Source: Planctomycetota bacterium (GTDB lineage Bacteria > Planctomycetota > B15-G4). Taken from it: 64,000 nucleotides of DNA. The notes under the pieces were generated by a model. The model was given only the letters and a program-made list of their open reading frames with translations. It did not search any database and was not told the DNA's origin. The DNA is taken from contig BQJR01000001.1 of the NCBI GenBank assembly GCA_021604805.1, forward strand, positions 496,001 through 560,000. The letters run 5' to 3'. Position 1 is the stretch's first letter. Each line of letters starts with the position of its first letter. Both the position numbers and the translations under genes were made by a program. Shown piece by piece: positions 25,386-34,105 of the stretch.

Positions 25386-26681
25386 TCAGAAACTGGCGTC
25401 GAGCAGCACGACCTGCGCCGGGCCGGTGAGGTGCTTGGCGCCGCCGCCTTCCTGCACGAAGAGCTGCATGTCGAGGAGCACGGCGTCGAAGCTCGGCCCG
25501 AGCTCGGGAACGGGCAGCTCGAAGTTCGTGATGCCGTTGCCCAGAGGCAGAATCGGCGCGGGCCCGAACACGAAGGGTGCGGCCACGTAGATCGCGCCAC
25601 CCAAGCCCGGTTTGTGCAACGCGAGCGTGCCGAAGCCAGCGAACAGAAGGGCGGTGTCGCCCACGCTGCCCGTAATGCTGAGCGTGAGCGACTCGCCTTC
25701 GCGCGCAGGGCTCGTGGTGAGGAAGCGGTGCGGCGAGCCGGGGTAGATCACGCTGGCGCCTTGCAGGTCTTGCGCGACGCCGGGGTCGGGCGTCCAGCAG
25801 CAAGCGAAACCGGGGTCGCCGGCGAAGAAGCTGCCACCCACGAAACGGACCAGGCTGCCGGCTTCGCTGCGCAGGCCGTCGCCGCCGTAGCTCGCCATGA
25901 AGCTGAACAGGAAGTCGTCGCTGTCACCGCCCTGACCGCCTTGCGCCACGACGCCTGAGGCCAACACGTCGGAGCTGCCCGCGACCCACAGGCCCGCGCC
26001 GCCCACACCGCCATAGCCCTGCGGCCCACCGTCGGCGCCGGTGGCGATGACTTCGTGCAGGTCGACGCGGCTGTCGTGCACGTACACGCCGGTGCCACCC
26101 CAGCTTCCGTGGTCGAGGCAGCCGCTGAAGCCGCCGTCCTCCACACCGAGACCGCCGGTGACGCTGCATCCCTCGAGCACCACATCGGCGCTCGACTCGA
26201 CCCACAGCCCGACCGCGCCCGAGGGCCAGCCGGAGAAGCCGATGCAGTCGCCGCTGTTGGGTGCGTGCGAAGCGCCGAAGATTTGGCTGCGCTCGATGCG
26301 CACCGCGCCGTCGCAATCGATCACGTGCAATGAAGGCGGCGTGGTCTCGAAGATGTCGGGATCGACAGGCGCCTCGACCCGCACTCGGCTCAGCGCCACG
26401 CGCTTGCCGGCGGCGAGGTTCTGGATGACGAGATGCCCGTTGAGCTTCACGTTCGGGCCGTCGCCGATGAGGCTCACACCGAGGTCGTCGAGCGTGGCGC
26501 CGGAGTAGTTGCCGGACGCGAGCAACAGGATGTCGCCGTCGGCGGCGGCCGCGACGGCGGCCGGCAAGTCGCGGAAGTCGCCGCCCCCGCCCGCGTCGAC
26601 ACGCAACACGTCGGCGCGCAACGCGGGAAGCAGGCCCGTCATCAAGACCCCCAGACACAGCACAGCGCGTGAGACCATCAT
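25386..26681 (-). CDS. Secreted parallel beta-helix protein (paralogue 2)
   Basis: 431 residues with signal peptide MMVSRAVLCLGVLMTGLLPA. The helix entry (LRVDAGGGGDFRDLPAAVAA, then DGDILLLASGNYSG), inner repeats (SADVVLEGCSVTGG, RVDLHEVIATGADGG, SDVLASGVVAQGG) and the C-terminal domain (GLGGAIYVAAPFVFGP, KHLTGPAQVVLLDASF) follow the order of the protein at 21997-23307. The two are tandem-type duplicates on the same strand, separated by two plus-strand genes. A Cys-Cys-Trp element (FACCWTPD) is conserved between them. No catalytic site is seen. The function is unknown; the shared C-terminal domain may be a sorting or attachment module. Confidence 0.8.
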   Translation of the reverse strand: MMVSRAVLCLGVLMTGLLPALRADVLRVDAGGGGDFRDLPAAVAAAADGDILLLASGNYSGATLDDLGVSLIGDGPNVKLNGHLVIQNLAAGKRVALSRVRVEAPVDPDIFETTPPSLHVIDCDGAVRIERSQIFGASHAPNSGDCIGFSGWPSGAVGLWVESSADVVLEGCSVTGGLGVEDGGFSGCLDHGSWGGTGVYVHDSRVDLHEVIATGADGGPQGYGGVGGAGLWVAGSSDVLASGVVAQGGQGGDSDDFLFSFMASYGGDGLRSEAGSLVRFVGGSFFAGDPGFACCWTPDPGVAQDLQGASVIYPGSPHRFLTTSPAREGESLTLSITGSVGDTALLFAGFGTLALHKPGLGGAIYVAAPFVFGPAPILPLGNGITNFELPVPELGPSFDAVLLDMQLFVQEGGGAKHLTGPAQVVLLDASF

Positions 26682-26987
26682 GCTCGTTCTCTCCCGGACG
26701 AGGATGCGGCCAGCATACGTCGCGCTCCTCCGTCCGGGGAGCGGACATCGCGCGGCGAGCGCGAGGGGTCTGCGGCGGGCGCAGCGGCTCGCAGCCTGGC
26801 ACGCACGCTGAAGCCGCTGCGTGGCCGGGGCACTCGCCCGGGACCGTCCCCGAAAAAGAGTGCTCGGGCGTGGCAGCCGTCAGCGCGCGTCTGCGCCACG
26901 GGGTGTGGTGGAGCCGCCCGGCTCCTCGACGCATCCCCCCGCGGCCGGCCCCCACCTCACCGAGCCGCACTCGACCAGGAACCGACC
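26682..26987. other. Intergenic region with remnant of SDR gene 3' end
   Basis: About 306 bases between divergent genes. Bases 26781-26812 read, in one frame, AQRLAAWHAR and stop, matching the last residues of the SDR gene at 24356-25351 (AQLLAAWHAR). The rest shows no gene. It must also hold the promoters of both flanking genes; none is clear. Confidence 0.55.
26794..26817 (+). repeat. 24-base direct repeat, copy 2 (gene remnant)
   Basis: Identical to 25334-25357. Here it is not part of an intact gene, so it looks like the leftover of a duplicated segment carrying the end of the SDR gene and the beta-helix gene. Confidence 0.65.
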
Positions 26988-28694
26988 ATGTCTGCCTCTC
27001 ACACTGCCCCGCCGCGCCGCTCCCGCTGGATCCTCTCGTGCCTACAGCTCGCGGGACTGCTCGCCGTGTTGACCGGCGGCCTCCACGCGCAGACCTGGAT
27101 GCACGACCTCAGCGCCGACGCCACCCCGCATCACGTGGCTGTCTCCGCGGAGGGTCGCGTGGCGGTCGTCCGCAGCGGCATCGACGGCGGTGGCTACACG
27201 CTCTTCACCCCCGCCGGCAAGTTGTTCTCCCACCGCACGCAGCTCGCCGCGAACGGTGAGATCGCGCGGCCGATCGCGAGCACATTCCTCGATGAGGTGA
27301 CCCTGTTGGTTGTCGGCTCGCTCGGCGAGCGCCCATGGGTCGCCAGCGTCGACCTGGTCAGTGGCGGGTTCAACTGGTCGCGCACGCTCACCCGCGCACC
27401 GCAGTACGGCTCGTTGGACAAGATCGTGATCAACGCTCTCGGTCACGCCGTGGTCACCGGTCAGTTGTTCGACGCGCAGCTCGAGCTCAGCGCCTTCACC
27501 GCCGCCGTCAACGCCAGCACGGGCAGCCTTCACTACCGCCGCGTGCTCGAAGGCCCGCTGCGCAGCTCGCTCGCGTGCGCGCAGAACGGCGATCTGCTGT
27601 CGGCGAACGCCGCGGGCGCAGTGACCATCACGCGCAGCAGTGAGTGGGGTCAGGCGCTCTGGCAGCGCACACTCAGCACCGCCGAGCAGCTGTACCACCC
27701 GCGGCTCGTGGAGACGACGTCGGGCGACCTGATCGTCGTCGGCGTGCGCGAGACGAGCGCCTCGGTCTACGACCTGTTCGCGCTCAAGACCGACGCAGCG
27801 GGCCAGCTCCTGTGGTACCGCTCGTACGCGACCTACCCGGGGACCACCGCCGGCAAGACCGTGGACGTGATCGACCTCCGCGCCACGGCTGACGGCGGCG
27901 TCGTCGCGGCGCTCACGCAACCGATGCCGGGCAACGGCACGCGCGACGGAGCGCTGCTGCGCCTCTCCGGCACGGGCGACGTGCAGTGGTTCCACACCTT
28001 CGGCGAGGAGGGCCTCGACGAGCTCCCGCTGGGCGTCGTCGTCACTCCCGACGGCGGCTTCGTCAGCGCACTCGGCGCCCCGAACGACGCACTGCGCGTG
28101 GTGCGCCTCGACAAGAACGGTCAAGCCATCGGCTGCCCGCTCGCGGGCTTCACCAGCTACCCGCTGCCCGTGAGCGCGATGTTCGCCGCCGACACGACGT
28201 CGACCTACGCGAACTACGACGGCCTCTGGCAAGACGTGGCGAGCTTCTCCCAGTCGTCCACGCCCGACCACGAAGTTGTGTGCGAGACGCCCTGCGCCGT
28301 GCTCGGCGCGAGCTACGGCTCCGGTACGCAGGGCACCGGCGGCCTGCCGCCGCGACTCAATCTCTACTCGTCGGTGTGCCTCGGGTACACGCCGAAGGTC
28401 GAGATCGACCTCGTGCTCGGCGGCGCACCTGGGCTGCTGTTCCTGAGCTTCGGTCAGGCCAACCTGCCCGGGCTCGGTGGCGCGCTGCTCGTGAGCCCGT
28501 CGACGATGAAGATCTTCGGGATCCAGGCCAGCGGTCCCGTGGGCGTGCCGGGCGCGGGTTCGCTCACGCTCCCGATGGGTCTCGACATGACCTGGGCGCA
28601 GGGTCTCACGGTCTACCTGCAGACTGTCTTCGCCGACCCCAACGGTCCCACGGGCAAGGCGCTGAGCAACGGACTGAGGGTCCGGGTGGAGTGA
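26988..28694 (+). CDS. Secreted beta-propeller protein with shared C-terminal domain
   Basis: 568 residues. The N terminus has a charged start and hydrophobic core (WILSCLQLAGLLAVLTGG) ending at LHAQ, a signal peptide. Residues 40-430 contain repeated propeller-like blades such as HHVAVSAEGRVAVVRSG, GDLIVVGVRETSAS, TADGGVVAALTQPM and TPDGGFVSALGAP, resembling PQQ/SBBP-type repeats. The last 110 residues (LLFLSFGQANLPGLGGALLV, later GLTVYLQTVFADPNGP and ALSNGLRVRV) form a domain seen in other exported proteins of the window. AGGAA precedes the ATG. A very strong hairpin follows the gene. The function is unknown. Confidence 0.75.
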   Translation: MSASHTAPPRRSRWILSCLQLAGLLAVLTGGLHAQTWMHDLSADATPHHVAVSAEGRVAVVRSGIDGGGYTLFTPAGKLFSHRTQLAANGEIARPIASTFLDEVTLLVVGSLGERPWVASVDLVSGGFNWSRTLTRAPQYGSLDKIVINALGHAVVTGQLFDAQLELSAFTAAVNASTGSLHYRRVLEGPLRSSLACAQNGDLLSANAAGAVTITRSSEWGQALWQRTLSTAEQLYHPRLVETTSGDLIVVGVRETSASVYDLFALKTDAAGQLLWYRSYATYPGTTAGKTVDVIDLRATADGGVVAALTQPMPGNGTRDGALLRLSGTGDVQWFHTFGEEGLDELPLGVVVTPDGGFVSALGAPNDALRVVRLDKNGQAIGCPLAGFTSYPLPVSAMFAADTTSTYANYDGLWQDVASFSQSSTPDHEVVCETPCAVLGASYGSGTQGTGGLPPRLNLYSSVCLGYTPKVEIDLVLGGAPGLLFLSFGQANLPGLGGALLVSPSTMKIFGIQASGPVGVPGAGSLTLPMGLDMTWAQGLTVYLQTVFADPNGPTGKALSNGLRVRVE

Positions 28695-28718
28695 GCGACG
28701 CGGCGCACGAGGGATCTC

Positions 28719-28752
28719 GCAGCCCGCGAGCGCTTCGGCGCTCGCGGGCTGC
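28719..28752 (+). terminator. Perfect 15-bp hairpin with TTCG loop
   Basis: Arms GCAGCCCGCGAGCGC (28719-28733) and GCGCTCGCGGGCTGC (28738-28752) pair perfectly around a TTCG tetraloop, 25 bases after the stop of the preceding gene. There is no T-run after it (GGCTGGTTTC follows), so it is either an atypical intrinsic terminator or an mRNA 3'-end stabiliser. Confidence 0.7.
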
Positions 28753-28878
28753 GGCTGGTTTCGAGGGCCTCGCGGGCTCGGCTCAGCTTTCTTTGCAGTC
28801 CGCGGGGCCGCAGCTCGTTCTCCCGGCACGGCTGGCACTCGAGCGTGCGCCAGCCACCCACCAACCAGGAGCAGAGCC

Positions 28879-30630
28879 ATGTCCCCGTTCATCCCCAGCC
28901 CTCTCTTCCGAAGCCTGCTGGCTGCGAGCGCCCTGGCGGCGCTGAGTCCTGCGTCCGTAGGCCAGGACATCCAGATCGTGTCGATTGGTTCGGCGGGCGA
29001 AGCGAGCACCGCCGCCAGCAGGTACCCGCGCCTCTCGTCCAACGATCGCTACCTGAGCTTCTCCGACGAGTCCGCCGCTTGGTCGATGCTCGACGGCACG
29101 GAGGCCGACATCTGGCGGTACGACAGGCTCACCGGAGAAACGGTGCTCGTCTCGCTGAGCGAAACCGGCGCCGGGCTCGACGAAGACTCCTCGTTCTCGT
29201 TGCCGCTCGACGACGGCTCGGTGCTCTTCCAGAGCCGCGCCACGAACGTCGTCTCCGGGGACAGCACGGAAGACAGCGACCTCTTCGTGCGCGACCTCGC
29301 GGCCGGCAGCACGGGATCGGTGAGCGTCGACAACGCGGGCGACCACCAGACCAGCTCCAGCATCTTCGGCACCGAAGCGAGCTTCAGCGCCTCCGACGAC
29401 GGCCGCTACGTGGTGTGGAGCACCTTCGAGCAGCTCGTGCCAGCCGACACGTTGGACGACAGCGACGTGTACCTGCGCGATCGCGTCGCCGGCACCACCA
29501 CCTTGATCACGACCACGACCTCGGGCGGAGGCAGCGGCACCAGACCCTTCATCTCGGGCGACGGAGAGTGGATCAGTTTCAGTTCGATCGACGCGAGCTT
29601 CGTCACGGGTGACACCAACGACGCCGTCGACGCGTTCCTCTACGAGCGCGCAACCGGAGACTTCACGCGCCTCTCGGTCGACACCCAAGGGCAACAGCTC
29701 GAGCACGGCGGCATGGCCGGCAGCTTGAGTTACTTCGGCGACTACGTGCTGCACTTCGCGACGTCGACCGAACTCACGAACCCGCCGGTCGTGGTCACCG
29801 CTGCGGGCGCCTGCACGAGCGGCTGCTCCGTTGGTGGCGACGAGGGCATCGGCCCGCCCCCCTACGAGGCCAACCTGCTCTACCGCTACGACCGCGACAC
29901 GGGCGAGAACGTGCTCGTCTCGCAAGGCACCGGTGGACGCGTCACGCCCTACTGGAGCGGCAGCGGCTCACCACGTATGTCGGTGTTCGGCAACCGCGTG
30001 GTGATGACCACGAGCAAGGTGAACTGGTGGAACGCGGCGGACGACAACCTGGCCCACACCTACGTGCGGAACATCGGCGCCGGCACGACCACGCTCATCG
30101 ACCGCACGGCTCCCGGTGTCGCGGGCCTCGGTCCCTCCTCCAGGCCCGACATCACGAGCAAGGGATCCTCGGTCGTGTTCTCCTCCTACGCCGACGATCT
30201 CGTGTCGGGGGACACGAACTCGACAGCCGACATCTTCATCTCGCCCGCGTCGCTGTCGTCACCTTGGAAGCACCTCGGCGCCTCGCTCGGTGGCGACACG
30301 AACCCGGTGCTCCACACGCGCGGCTTCCTCGCTGAAGGCGAGACCGTCACCGTGCAACTCAAGGACGGACTCGACTCGGGCACGAGCTTCCTCGTGCTCG
30401 GTCTCAACGCGCTCAACGCTCCGTTCCGTCAGGGCGTGTTCGTGCCGAGCATCGACTTGATCAAGTCGCTCAACACGGACTCCGACGCCGAGTGGTCGCT
30501 CTCGGTCGTGTGGCCCGCCGGCATCCCCGTGGGCACCGAGATCTACCTGCAAGCCTTCGTGCCCGACTCCGGCGCGCCGGCAGGCTTCGCACTGAGCAAC
30601 GCCGTAAGAGGCATCACCCAGGATCCTTGA
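28879..30630 (+). CDS. Secreted TolB/PD40-like repeat protein with shared C-terminal domain
   Basis: 583 residues. The signal peptide SPFIPSPLFRSLLAASALAA leads to SVGQD. The body repeats a unit of the form FxSxAxxLVxGDTNxxxDIFxRD: VLFQSRATNVVSGDSTEDSD, FEQLVPADTLDDSDVYLRD, DASFVTGDTNDAVDAFLYE and SYADDLVSGDTNSTADIFIS. This is the calcium-associated PD40/WD40-like repeat common in planctomycete secretomes. The C-terminal 110 residues (SFLVLGLNALNAPFRQGVFV; EIYLQAFVPDSGAPAG; ALSNAVRGIT) match the C-terminal domain of the upstream neighbour. AGGAG lies upstream of the ATG. Its leader resembles that of the upstream gene, and the pair may be an old duplication of the 3' module. Confidence 0.8.
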   Translation: MSPFIPSPLFRSLLAASALAALSPASVGQDIQIVSIGSAGEASTAASRYPRLSSNDRYLSFSDESAAWSMLDGTEADIWRYDRLTGETVLVSLSETGAGLDEDSSFSLPLDDGSVLFQSRATNVVSGDSTEDSDLFVRDLAAGSTGSVSVDNAGDHQTSSSIFGTEASFSASDDGRYVVWSTFEQLVPADTLDDSDVYLRDRVAGTTTLITTTTSGGGSGTRPFISGDGEWISFSSIDASFVTGDTNDAVDAFLYERATGDFTRLSVDTQGQQLEHGGMAGSLSYFGDYVLHFATSTELTNPPVVVTAAGACTSGCSVGGDEGIGPPPYEANLLYRYDRDTGENVLVSQGTGGRVTPYWSGSGSPRMSVFGNRVVMTTSKVNWWNAADDNLAHTYVRNIGAGTTTLIDRTAPGVAGLGPSSRPDITSKGSSVVFSSYADDLVSGDTNSTADIFISPASLSSPWKHLGASLGGDTNPVLHTRGFLAEGETVTVQLKDGLDSGTSFLVLGLNALNAPFRQGVFVPSIDLIKSLNTDSDAEWSLSVVWPAGIPVGTEIYLQAFVPDSGAPAGFALSNAVRGITQDP

Positions 30631-30719
30631 ATCTGGTGGGTAAGGCTGGACGCAGCTAAGCTCGGGGTCGTGGAGTTCCTGGGAGGACTCCACGGCCCCT
30701 TTTCGAGTTGGCAGCGGCC

Positions 30720-31304
30720 ATGTCCACGCCCTCCTCCGACGACGTCACGCTCTGCCTCGCGCAGATGCAGGCCGGAGACACGATGGCGCGCGACAAGCTC
30801 TTCGAGCACATCTACAGCGACCTGCGAGCGCTCGCGCAGCGCCTCTTCGCCAACCAACAGAAGAACCAGACGCTGCAACCCACGGCGCTGGTGCACGAGG
30901 CCTACCTGCGGCTCGTGGGCAACACCAAGCAGACCTACAACGATCGGCGTCACTTCCTGAGCGTGGCCGCACTCGCCATGCGCCAGCTGATCACCGACCA
31001 GGCCAAGGCGCGACTCGCGCGCAAACGGGGCGGAGGACAGCAACGCGTGATGCTCGAGCAAGCCGAAGCCGAACAAGCCGACGAGGCCTCGGGTCTCGAC
31101 CTGCTCGTGCTCGACGAAGCGCTCACCGAACTCGCGGAGCTCGACGCGCGCCAGTGCCGCATCGTGGAGCTGCGCTTCCTCGCCGGGCTCAGCGTGGACG
31201 AGACCGCCGAGACACTCGGCGTGTCCGCGCGCACCGTGGCGCTCGACTGGAAGATGGCCAAGAGCTTCCTCGCGCTCCGGCTCGGAAACCTCGACGTCTC
31301 TTGA
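30720..31304 (+). CDS. ECF sigma factor, kinase-associated planctomycete type
   Basis: 194 residues from the ATG at 30720; an in-frame TTG at 30708 is possible. It fits the long ECF family found in planctomycetes next to Ser/Thr kinases: region 2 includes LQPTALVHEAYLRLVG and YNDRRHFLSVAALAMRQLIT; region 4 includes LDARQCRIVELRFLAGLS and TAETLGVSARTVALDWKMAK. In this family regulation is thought to be by phosphorylation rather than by a membrane anti-sigma. Its stop overlaps the TTG start of the kinase gene (TTGA), so the two are translationally coupled and the kinase is the likely regulator. Confidence 0.92.
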   Translation: MSTPSSDDVTLCLAQMQAGDTMARDKLFEHIYSDLRALAQRLFANQQKNQTLQPTALVHEAYLRLVGNTKQTYNDRRHFLSVAALAMRQLITDQAKARLARKRGGGQQRVMLEQAEAEQADEASGLDLLVLDEALTELAELDARQCRIVELRFLAGLSVDETAETLGVSARTVALDWKMAKSFLALRLGNLDVS

Positions 31305-34018
31305 AGGCTTCCGACTATCAAGCACTGCGCGAGCTGTTCCACGAACTCGAACCGCTCGACGCCGCAGCGCGCGAAGCGCTGCTGACCGAACGCGCGCCCA
31401 GCGCCGAGATCGAAGCCGGCGTGCGCAAACTGCTCAACGCGCCCGAGGTCGGTGAGCTGGCTGAGTCACGGCTGGGCGAGCTCGGCGCGCAAGTGCTGCA
31501 CGACGCGGTCGAGATCCCTTCGGAACGCGAGGCGCTGCCGAGCGACCCCGAACGCATCGGTTCCTACCGCGTGCTGCGCCGCTTGGGTGAGGGCGGCATG
31601 GGCGTCGTCTACGAAGCGCAACGAGAAGACTCCGATCAGCTCGCCGCGGTGAAAGTGATGCGCCCCGAGCTCGGGTCGCCCGAGATCGCCAAGCGCTTCC
31701 AGCGCGAGATCGACGTGCTGCGTCAGCTGCGGCATCCGGGCATCGCGGCTTTCTTCGATGCGGGCGAGGCGTCGGTGATCACGTCCTCGGGCGCATCGCT
31801 GCAACTTCCCTTCCTCGCCATGGAAGCGGTGCGCGGCGCGCCGCTCGGTCGTCACGCAGACACGCAGGCGCTCGACGCCACGCAGCGCCTCGAACTCATG
31901 GCGCGCGTGTGCGACGCGGTGCATCACGCGCACGAGGTCGGTGTCGTGCACCGCGACTTGAAACCCGCCAACGTGCTCGTGGTGCCCAAACCAGGCGACG
32001 CCATCGGCCAACCCAAGGTGCTCGACTTCGGGCTCGCGCGCGCCACCGAGGCCGAGGTCGCGTCGATGACGCAGACACAGGCGGGCGCGCTCATGGGCAC
32101 GCTGCCTTACATGAGTCCCGAGCAAGTCAGCGGGCGTCACCACGAACTCGATGCGCGCTCCGACGTGTACAGCCTCGGCGTGATGCTCTTCGAGTTGCTC
32201 AGCGGTCAGCTGCCCTATCCCGTGCGCGGCCGCTCGTTGGCCGAAGGCGCGCGCATCATCCAGATGGACGACGCTTCGCGGCTCGCGTCGCTCGTGCCGG
32301 GGCTCGCCGGCTCCGTGGATCACGTCGTGAGTCAGGCGCTCGAGAAGGATCCCGCGCGACGTTATGCGAGCGCGGAGCAGTTCGCCGCCGACCTGCGCGC
32401 GGCGGCTCGCGGGCGCGTCGTGATGGCGCGCGCACCGGGACTCCCGCGGCGACTGCGGCGCTGGGCCGTGCGTCATCCCGCACTCAGTGCCGCCACGCTC
32501 GTGGGCGCGACGGCACTCGTGCTGTTGAGCGTGCTGTTGCTGCAAGCGCTGAACGCGCGCGCGGATGCCGAGCAGAGTTCGCTGCTCGCCGACACGCGCG
32601 CCGAGGAAGCACGCAGCGCGCAACAACTCGCCGAGTCACGCGGTGAAGAGCTCGCCGACGAACGCGCCGCGCTCTTGCGCCTCGCCGACCTGCAGCGCGT
32701 GCGCGACCTCGAAGCGGAAGCCGCCACGCTCTGGCCCGCGCACCCCGAGTTGATCGCCGGCATGGAAGCCTGGCTGCTTCGCGCGGACGAAGTCGCGGCG
32801 CGTCTCGACGATCACGAGCAGACACTCGCCGATCTCGTCAGCGACACACCGCAACTCACCGCGGGCCTCGACGAGGTCGAACGCGCCTGGTGGACGCAGG
32901 CACTCAGCACCCTCACCCAGGAGCTCACGGCGCTTCAGGGCGAGGGCGGGAGCTTGGTCTCGATGCGCCAACGCCTCGCGTCGAGCACCACACTCGCGCG
33001 CCGCTCCTTGCAAGATCACGCGGCGGCTTGGGTGGCAGCCAGCGCCTACGCAGCCGAAGCCGACGGCCCCTACGCCGGCCTGACACTCACGCCGCAACTC
33101 GGCTTGGTGCCGCTGGGCGCCGACCCCGTCACCGGACTGCTCGAGTTCTGGCACGTGGAGAGCGGCGCACGTCCGGAGCGCAACGCCGCCACGGGTCAGT
33201 TCACGATGCTCAAGGAACACGGCATCGTGCTCGCGCTGATCCCGGAGCAACGTTTCACCATGGGCTCACTGTCGACGCTCCCTGAGGCGAGCGCCCACGA
33301 CAACGCCGCCGTGAGTGACAACCCGCCGCACCCGGTGGAACTGTCGCCCTACTTCATCTCCAAGTACGAACTCTCACAGGCGCAGTACGCGCGCATCGCC
33401 GGCGAGAACCCATCGTTCTACGAGACGAACCACGCGTCGCGGGCCGAGGCCTACCCGGTCGAGACCATCGACTGGGTCGAGGGCTACCAAGCCATGCGTC
33501 GCTACGGACTCACGCTCCCGAGCGAAGCGCAGTGGGAATGCGCCGCGCGCGCGGGCAGCGAGGCGCCGTGGTGGTTCGGCAGGCGCGTGGAAGACCTCGC
33601 GCAGTACGCCAACGTGGGCGACCTGACCGCCACGCGCCAGGGCTCCCCCACGACCTGGGCGCACGAAGCTTGGGACGACGGTTGGTTCGTCACCGCGCCC
33701 CTCGGCAGCCTGCCGCCCAACCCCTTCGGCCTGCACGAAGTCTGCGGCAACGTGCGCGAGTTCTGCCTCGACATGTACGACGTGGGTTTCTACAGCCGAG
33801 GCCCCGTGCGCGACCCGGTCTGCCTCGACGGCGGTGCGTGGGATGCGCAGTACCGAGTGCTCCGCGACGGTGATTTCGGATCGCCGGGCTGGGAGACGCG
33901 CGCCGCGATGCGCTCCTACCTAGCCCCCGCAGGACGCCAGCTGTCGTTCATGGGACTGCGCCCTGCGCGGCACCTCACGCAGGACAACCGCCACAGATCG
34001 CGCCCCATGGGTGAGTGA
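31301..34018 (+). CDS. Ser/Thr protein kinase - transmembrane - FGE-sulfatase-like fusion protein
   Basis: 905 residues from the TTG at 31301. A short N-terminal segment (residues 1-80) precedes a Hanks-type kinase domain at about 86-365: LGEGGMGVVYEA (P-loop), VKVMRPE (Lys), HRDLKPANV (catalytic loop near 217), LDFGLA (near 241) and GTLPYMSPEQ (activation segment). One membrane helix lies at about 392-417 (AATLVGATALVLLSVLLLQA), followed by a coiled coil. Residues 652-895 are an FGE/SUMF1-like domain: FTMGSLST, ISKYELSQAQYARIAGENPS, LPSEAQWECAARAG, GLHEVCGNVREFCLDMYD and GGAWDA. Such extracytoplasmic domains usually sense or bind rather than make formylglycine; the C terminus is not rich in active-site Cys. 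The gene is coupled to the sigma factor upstream. Confidence 0.92.
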   Translation: MKASDYQALRELFHELEPLDAAAREALLTERAPSAEIEAGVRKLLNAPEVGELAESRLGELGAQVLHDAVEIPSEREALPSDPERIGSYRVLRRLGEGGMGVVYEAQREDSDQLAAVKVMRPELGSPEIAKRFQREIDVLRQLRHPGIAAFFDAGEASVITSSGASLQLPFLAMEAVRGAPLGRHADTQALDATQRLELMARVCDAVHHAHEVGVVHRDLKPANVLVVPKPGDAIGQPKVLDFGLARATEAEVASMTQTQAGALMGTLPYMSPEQVSGRHHELDARSDVYSLGVMLFELLSGQLPYPVRGRSLAEGARIIQMDDASRLASLVPGLAGSVDHVVSQALEKDPARRYASAEQFAADLRAAARGRVVMARAPGLPRRLRRWAVRHPALSAATLVGATALVLLSVLLLQALNARADAEQSSLLADTRAEEARSAQQLAESRGEELADERAALLRLADLQRVRDLEAEAATLWPAHPELIAGMEAWLLRADEVAARLDDHEQTLADLVSDTPQLTAGLDEVERAWWTQALSTLTQELTALQGEGGSLVSMRQRLASSTTLARRSLQDHAAAWVAASAYAAEADGPYAGLTLTPQLGLVPLGADPVTGLLEFWHVESGARPERNAATGQFTMLKEHGIVLALIPEQRFTMGSLSTLPEASAHDNAAVSDNPPHPVELSPYFISKYELSQAQYARIAGENPSFYETNHASRAEAYPVETIDWVEGYQAMRRYGLTLPSEAQWECAARAGSEAPWWFGRRVEDLAQYANVGDLTATRQGSPTTWAHEAWDDGWFVTAPLGSLPPNPFGLHEVCGNVREFCLDMYDVGFYSRGPVRDPVCLDGGAWDAQYRVLRDGDFGSPGWETRAAMRSYLAPAGRQLSFMGLRPARHLTQDNRHRSRPMGE

Positions 34019-34074
34019 AGGACTCCGCGCGCGAGTCGTCTCGAATCAGAACCGCCCGCGCCGCGACTTCGACC

Positions 34075-34080
34075 TACAAT
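34075..34080 (+). promoter_or_regulatory. Candidate -10 element TACAAT
   Basis: TACAAT lies 25 bases before the GTG of upp, just after the kinase gene ends. It is the closest match to a sigma-70 -10 in the intergenic gap; no strong -35 is visible 17 bases upstream. Confidence 0.4.
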
Positions 34081-34105
34081 CACGGTCCCCCTTCGGAGCC
34101 GCGCC

